Shown in pieces: positions 60,537 to 62,622 of a stretch of 62,622 bases of DNA. The position numbers and the translations under genes are program-made. Under the pieces are notes generated by a model. That model was not told the DNA's origin and made no database searches. It saw only the letters and a list, made by a program, of their open reading frames with translations. Source of the DNA: Collinsella aerofaciens (lineage in GTDB: Bacteria; Actinomycetota; Coriobacteriia; Coriobacteriales; Coriobacteriaceae); contig NZ_SPFO01000012.1 of assembly GCF_005845035.1 (NCBI RefSeq), positions 1-62,622 of the forward strand. The letters are read 5' to 3'. The number at the start of each line of letters is the position of its first letter. Within the stretch, counting starts at the first letter, position 1.

Positions 60537-61298
60537 TTGGAAGAAAACGTGTCGGATAAAACTCAATTTGCAACGGATGCGCCCGTGGGGGCCGCACTAA
60601 TTGCTCAGGCCATGGACCGACGTGAGGGTGCTGGCCGCTACAAGGCCATGCAATCCATCATGGACTGGGATCGCTCGCGCCTGGCCTACCGAGCCGTCAA
60701 GCGCACGTTCGACATCATGTTCAGCGGTGCTGTGCTCGTCGTAATCGCGATTCCCAGCTTGGTGCTGGCGGCGCTCATTCGCCTGGAGAGCGAGGGCAGT
60801 CCGTTCTATAGCCAGATCCGCTTGGGCCGCACCCGTCCCGACGGTAGTTTAACCACCTTTCGCATGTGGAAGTTCCGCAGCATGTACAGAGATGCCGACG
60901 AACGCCTCGCCGAGCTCAAGGAGCAGAACGAGATCTCAGGTGCCATGTTCAAGATGAAAAACGATCCGCGCGTCACCAAGATCGGTAAGTTCATCCGAAA
61001 GCACTCCATCGACGAGTTCCCGCAGTTCCTCAACGTGTTCCTAGGCCAGATGTCCGTCGTGGGCCCTCGCCCGCCGCTGCCCAACGAAGTTGCCGAGTAC
61101 ACGGAGTACGACCTGCAACGGCTCGCCGTGAAGCCGGGCATCACCGGACTCTGGCAGGTTACGGAGCGCAACTCCACCGGTTTCGACGGCATGGTCCGCC
61201 GAGACCTCGAGTACATAGCAAAACGCGGAATCGTTATGGACCTCAAAATCGTCCTCCTCACGGTTCTGGAGGTCTTCAACGGGAGCGATGCGTACTAA
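60537..61298 (+). CDS. Undecaprenyl-phosphate sugar-1-phosphate transferase
   Basis: A 253-residue initiating enzyme of surface-polysaccharide synthesis (PF02397, WbaP/CpsE C-terminal domain). A single membrane/re-entrant helix (VKRTFDIMFSGAVLVVIAIP) leads to the catalytic region with MWKFRSMYRDADERL, SIDEFPQFLNVFLGQMSVVG and GPRPPLPNEV, ending ITGLWQV. It lacks the long multi-pass N-terminus of full-length WbaP. Start is uncertain: TTG 60537 or GTG 60549. Confidence 0.92.
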   Translation: MEENVSDKTQFATDAPVGAALIAQAMDRREGAGRYKAMQSIMDWDRSRLAYRAVKRTFDIMFSGAVLVVIAIPSLVLAALIRLESEGSPFYSQIRLGRTRPDGSLTTFRMWKFRSMYRDADERLAELKEQNEISGAMFKMKNDPRVTKIGKFIRKHSIDEFPQFLNVFLGQMSVVGPRPPLPNEVAEYTEYDLQRLAVKPGITGLWQVTERNSTGFDGMVRRDLEYIAKRGIVMDLKIVLLTVLEVFNGSDAY

Positions 61299-62464
61299 TG
61301 CAACATGTTTTCATCATCGGATCCAAGGGGATTCCGGCAAACTACGGCGGCTACGAGACGTTCGTGGAGAAGCTGACCGAGAATCAGGTATCGCACGACA
61401 TCAAGTACCACGTGGCATGCGCCGTGGACTCCGCCGAGCAAGTCGGTGAGTTCGAGCACAACGGGGCGCACTGCTTCAACGTGCTGCGCAGGCCCGTCGG
61501 CGCCGCGAGGGCTATCTTCTACGACATCGACGCCCTCAAGTGGTGCATCGCCTACATCAAGGAGAATCGAGTCCAGCGCCCCATCGTCTACGTACTGGCC
61601 TGTCGCATCGGGCCGTTATTCGGCAGGTACGTGAACAGGATCCACGCCCTTGGCGGCAAGGTCCTCGTGAACCCCGACGGGCACGAGTGGAAGCGCGCCA
61701 AGTGGAGCGCGCCCGTCCGCAGGTACTGGAAAGTCTCGGAGCGCGGGATGGTCAAGCACGCCGACCTGATGGTGTGCGACTCCAAGAACATCGAGAAGTA
61801 CATTCGAGCGGAGTATGCCGACCTGCACCCCGAGACGACCTTCATCGCCTACGGGGCCGACATCGGGCACTCAGCGCTCGCGGACGACGACCCCAAGTTC
61901 ACTGGATGGCTCTCCGAGAAGGGCCTCGAGCCCTTCGGCTACTACCTGGTCGTGGGACGCTTCGTGCCTGAGAACAACTACGAGACCATGATCCGGGAGT
62001 TCATGGCTTCCGACTCCAAGCGGGATTTCGCGCTCGTGACGGGAGTGGACGACTCCTTCCTCACGGAGCTCGAGCGGAAGACGCACTTTAAGTCCGACCC
62101 ACGCATCAAGTTCGTCGGGACCGTCTACGACCAGGAGCTCCTGAAGAAGATCCGTGAGCAGGCTTACGGCTACTTCCACGGCCATGAGGTCGGGGGTACC
62201 AATCCGAGCCTCCTGGAGGCACTGGCGTCCACGCGCCTCAACCTCCTTCTCGACGTCGGTTTCAACCGCGAGGTCGCTGAGGACTCGGCCCTGTATTGGA
62301 GCAAGGAATCCGGAGACTTGGCTGAACTTATCAATATCGCCGACGTGATGGATTGGAAGTCGATCGAGGAGCTCGATACGGCATCGACCTCCGTTATCCG
62401 CGACCGGTATTCGTGGCGGTCCATCACTGACAGCTACGAAGACCTTTTCCTCGGAAGGAGATAA
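61298..62464 (+). CDS. Glycosyltransferase, Cps2T/WchF-like (DUF1972 + GT4), likely rhamnosyltransferase
   Basis: A 388-residue GT-B enzyme. The N-terminus GSKGIPANYGGYETFVEKL is diagnostic for the DUF1972 family, which includes pneumococcal WchF/Cps2T that adds rhamnose to the first lipid-linked sugar. The C-terminal half has YYLVVGRFVPENNYETMI and YFHGHEVGGTNPSLLEALA (donor-binding Glu). The adjacent rmlA supports dTDP-rhamnose as donor. It overlaps the previous stop (TAATG). Confidence 0.87.
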   Translation: MQHVFIIGSKGIPANYGGYETFVEKLTENQVSHDIKYHVACAVDSAEQVGEFEHNGAHCFNVLRRPVGAARAIFYDIDALKWCIAYIKENRVQRPIVYVLACRIGPLFGRYVNRIHALGGKVLVNPDGHEWKRAKWSAPVRRYWKVSERGMVKHADLMVCDSKNIEKYIRAEYADLHPETTFIAYGADIGHSALADDDPKFTGWLSEKGLEPFGYYLVVGRFVPENNYETMIREFMASDSKRDFALVTGVDDSFLTELERKTHFKSDPRIKFVGTVYDQELLKKIREQAYGYFHGHEVGGTNPSLLEALASTRLNLLLDVGFNREVAEDSALYWSKESGDLAELINIADVMDWKSIEELDTASTSVIRDRYSWRSITDSYEDLFLGRR

Positions 62465-62467
62465 CCA

Positions 62468-62622
62468 GTGAAAGGCATCATCCTCGCCGGCGGTTCCGGC
62501 ACGCGCCTGTACCCGCTCACGCTCGTGACCTCCAAGCAGCTGCTGCCGGTCTACGACAAGCCCATGATCTACTACCCGCTGTCCACCCTCATGCTTGCGG
62601 GCATCCGGGACATCCTGGTCAT
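62468..62622 (+). CDS. rmlA: Glucose-1-phosphate thymidylyltransferase, 5' part only
   Basis: The first 51 codons of RmlA, starting GTG 62468 after AAGGAG; cut by the window end. [37 protein letters not shown] and AGIRDILV are diagnostic. It makes dTDP-glucose, first step to dTDP-rhamnose. Confidence 0.93.
   Translation, partial: MKGIILAGGSGTRLYPLTLVTSKQLLPVYDKPMIYYPLSTLMLAGIRDILV

Overview
The window reads like the chromosome of a high-GC, Gram-positive gut anaerobe of the Coriobacteriia, most likely Collinsella or a close relative. This rests on codon use, gene content (single-chain iron-sulfur serine dehydratase, glgC/glgD pair, NusG-like regulator of a polysaccharide locus) and the many intergenic palindromes. 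The assignment is an inference; no rRNA or marker set is present to fix it.

Layout. 1-3.9 kb: a flippase-like membrane protein, a TetR regulator and a radical SAM gene broken by a one-base frameshift. 4.04-5.3 kb: a complete IS3-family element with terminal inverted repeats. 5.28-27.15 kb: a GC-richer block for corrinoids. Its minus arm has a promoter (TTGACA-N17-TATCAT), a cobalamin riboswitch, an exported CbiK-type cobaltochelatase, a lipoprotein, a substrate-binding lipoprotein, a FecCD permease and an ATPase. Its plus arm is a tightly overlapping operon cbiF-D-(cbiL remnant)-G-H-ET-A-cobT-U-S-(CobU-like/CobC fusion)-cbiB-cobD-cbiP-cobA-cbiC-J. It covers nearly the whole anaerobic route, except that cbiL is reduced to 77 codons. 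The block lies between two copies of a 20-bp direct repeat that belongs to a dispersed hairpin family, which suggests an acquired island.

27.2-34.3 kb: a MacB-type ABC exporter (permease, ATPase, adaptor), an L,D-transpeptidase and L-serine dehydratase. 34.6-44.1 kb: housekeeping genes metK, gltX, priA, def, fmt, rsmB and a small zinc-ribbon protein, separated by several kinds of large palindromes. 44.2-57.3 kb: glycogen and alpha-glucan metabolism on the minus strand (GH13-GH77 fusion, glgA, glgD, glgC, glgP, glgB). GlgA and GlgB carry long Lys/Ala/Thr-rich tails resembling histone H1. 57.6-58.9 kb: a HAD phosphatase and thiamine pyrophosphokinase. 59.1 kb: tRNA-Ala(GGC). 59.2-59.9 kb: a long non-coding leader with hairpins. 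59.9-62.6 kb: the start of an exopolysaccharide locus (LoaP/RfaH-like NusG paralog, undecaprenyl-phosphate sugar transferase, rhamnosyltransferase-like glycosyltransferase, rmlA running off the end).

How it fits together: the corrinoid block would supply or salvage B12. The glycogen genes form one storage module that may share a LacI-type operator. The last genes start a surface polysaccharide operon probably controlled by processive antitermination. The most unusual points are the H1-like tails on two glycogen enzymes, the truncated cbiL inside an otherwise intact pathway, the exported cobaltochelatase, and the palindrome families whose arms differ between copies but stay perfectly paired within a copy.
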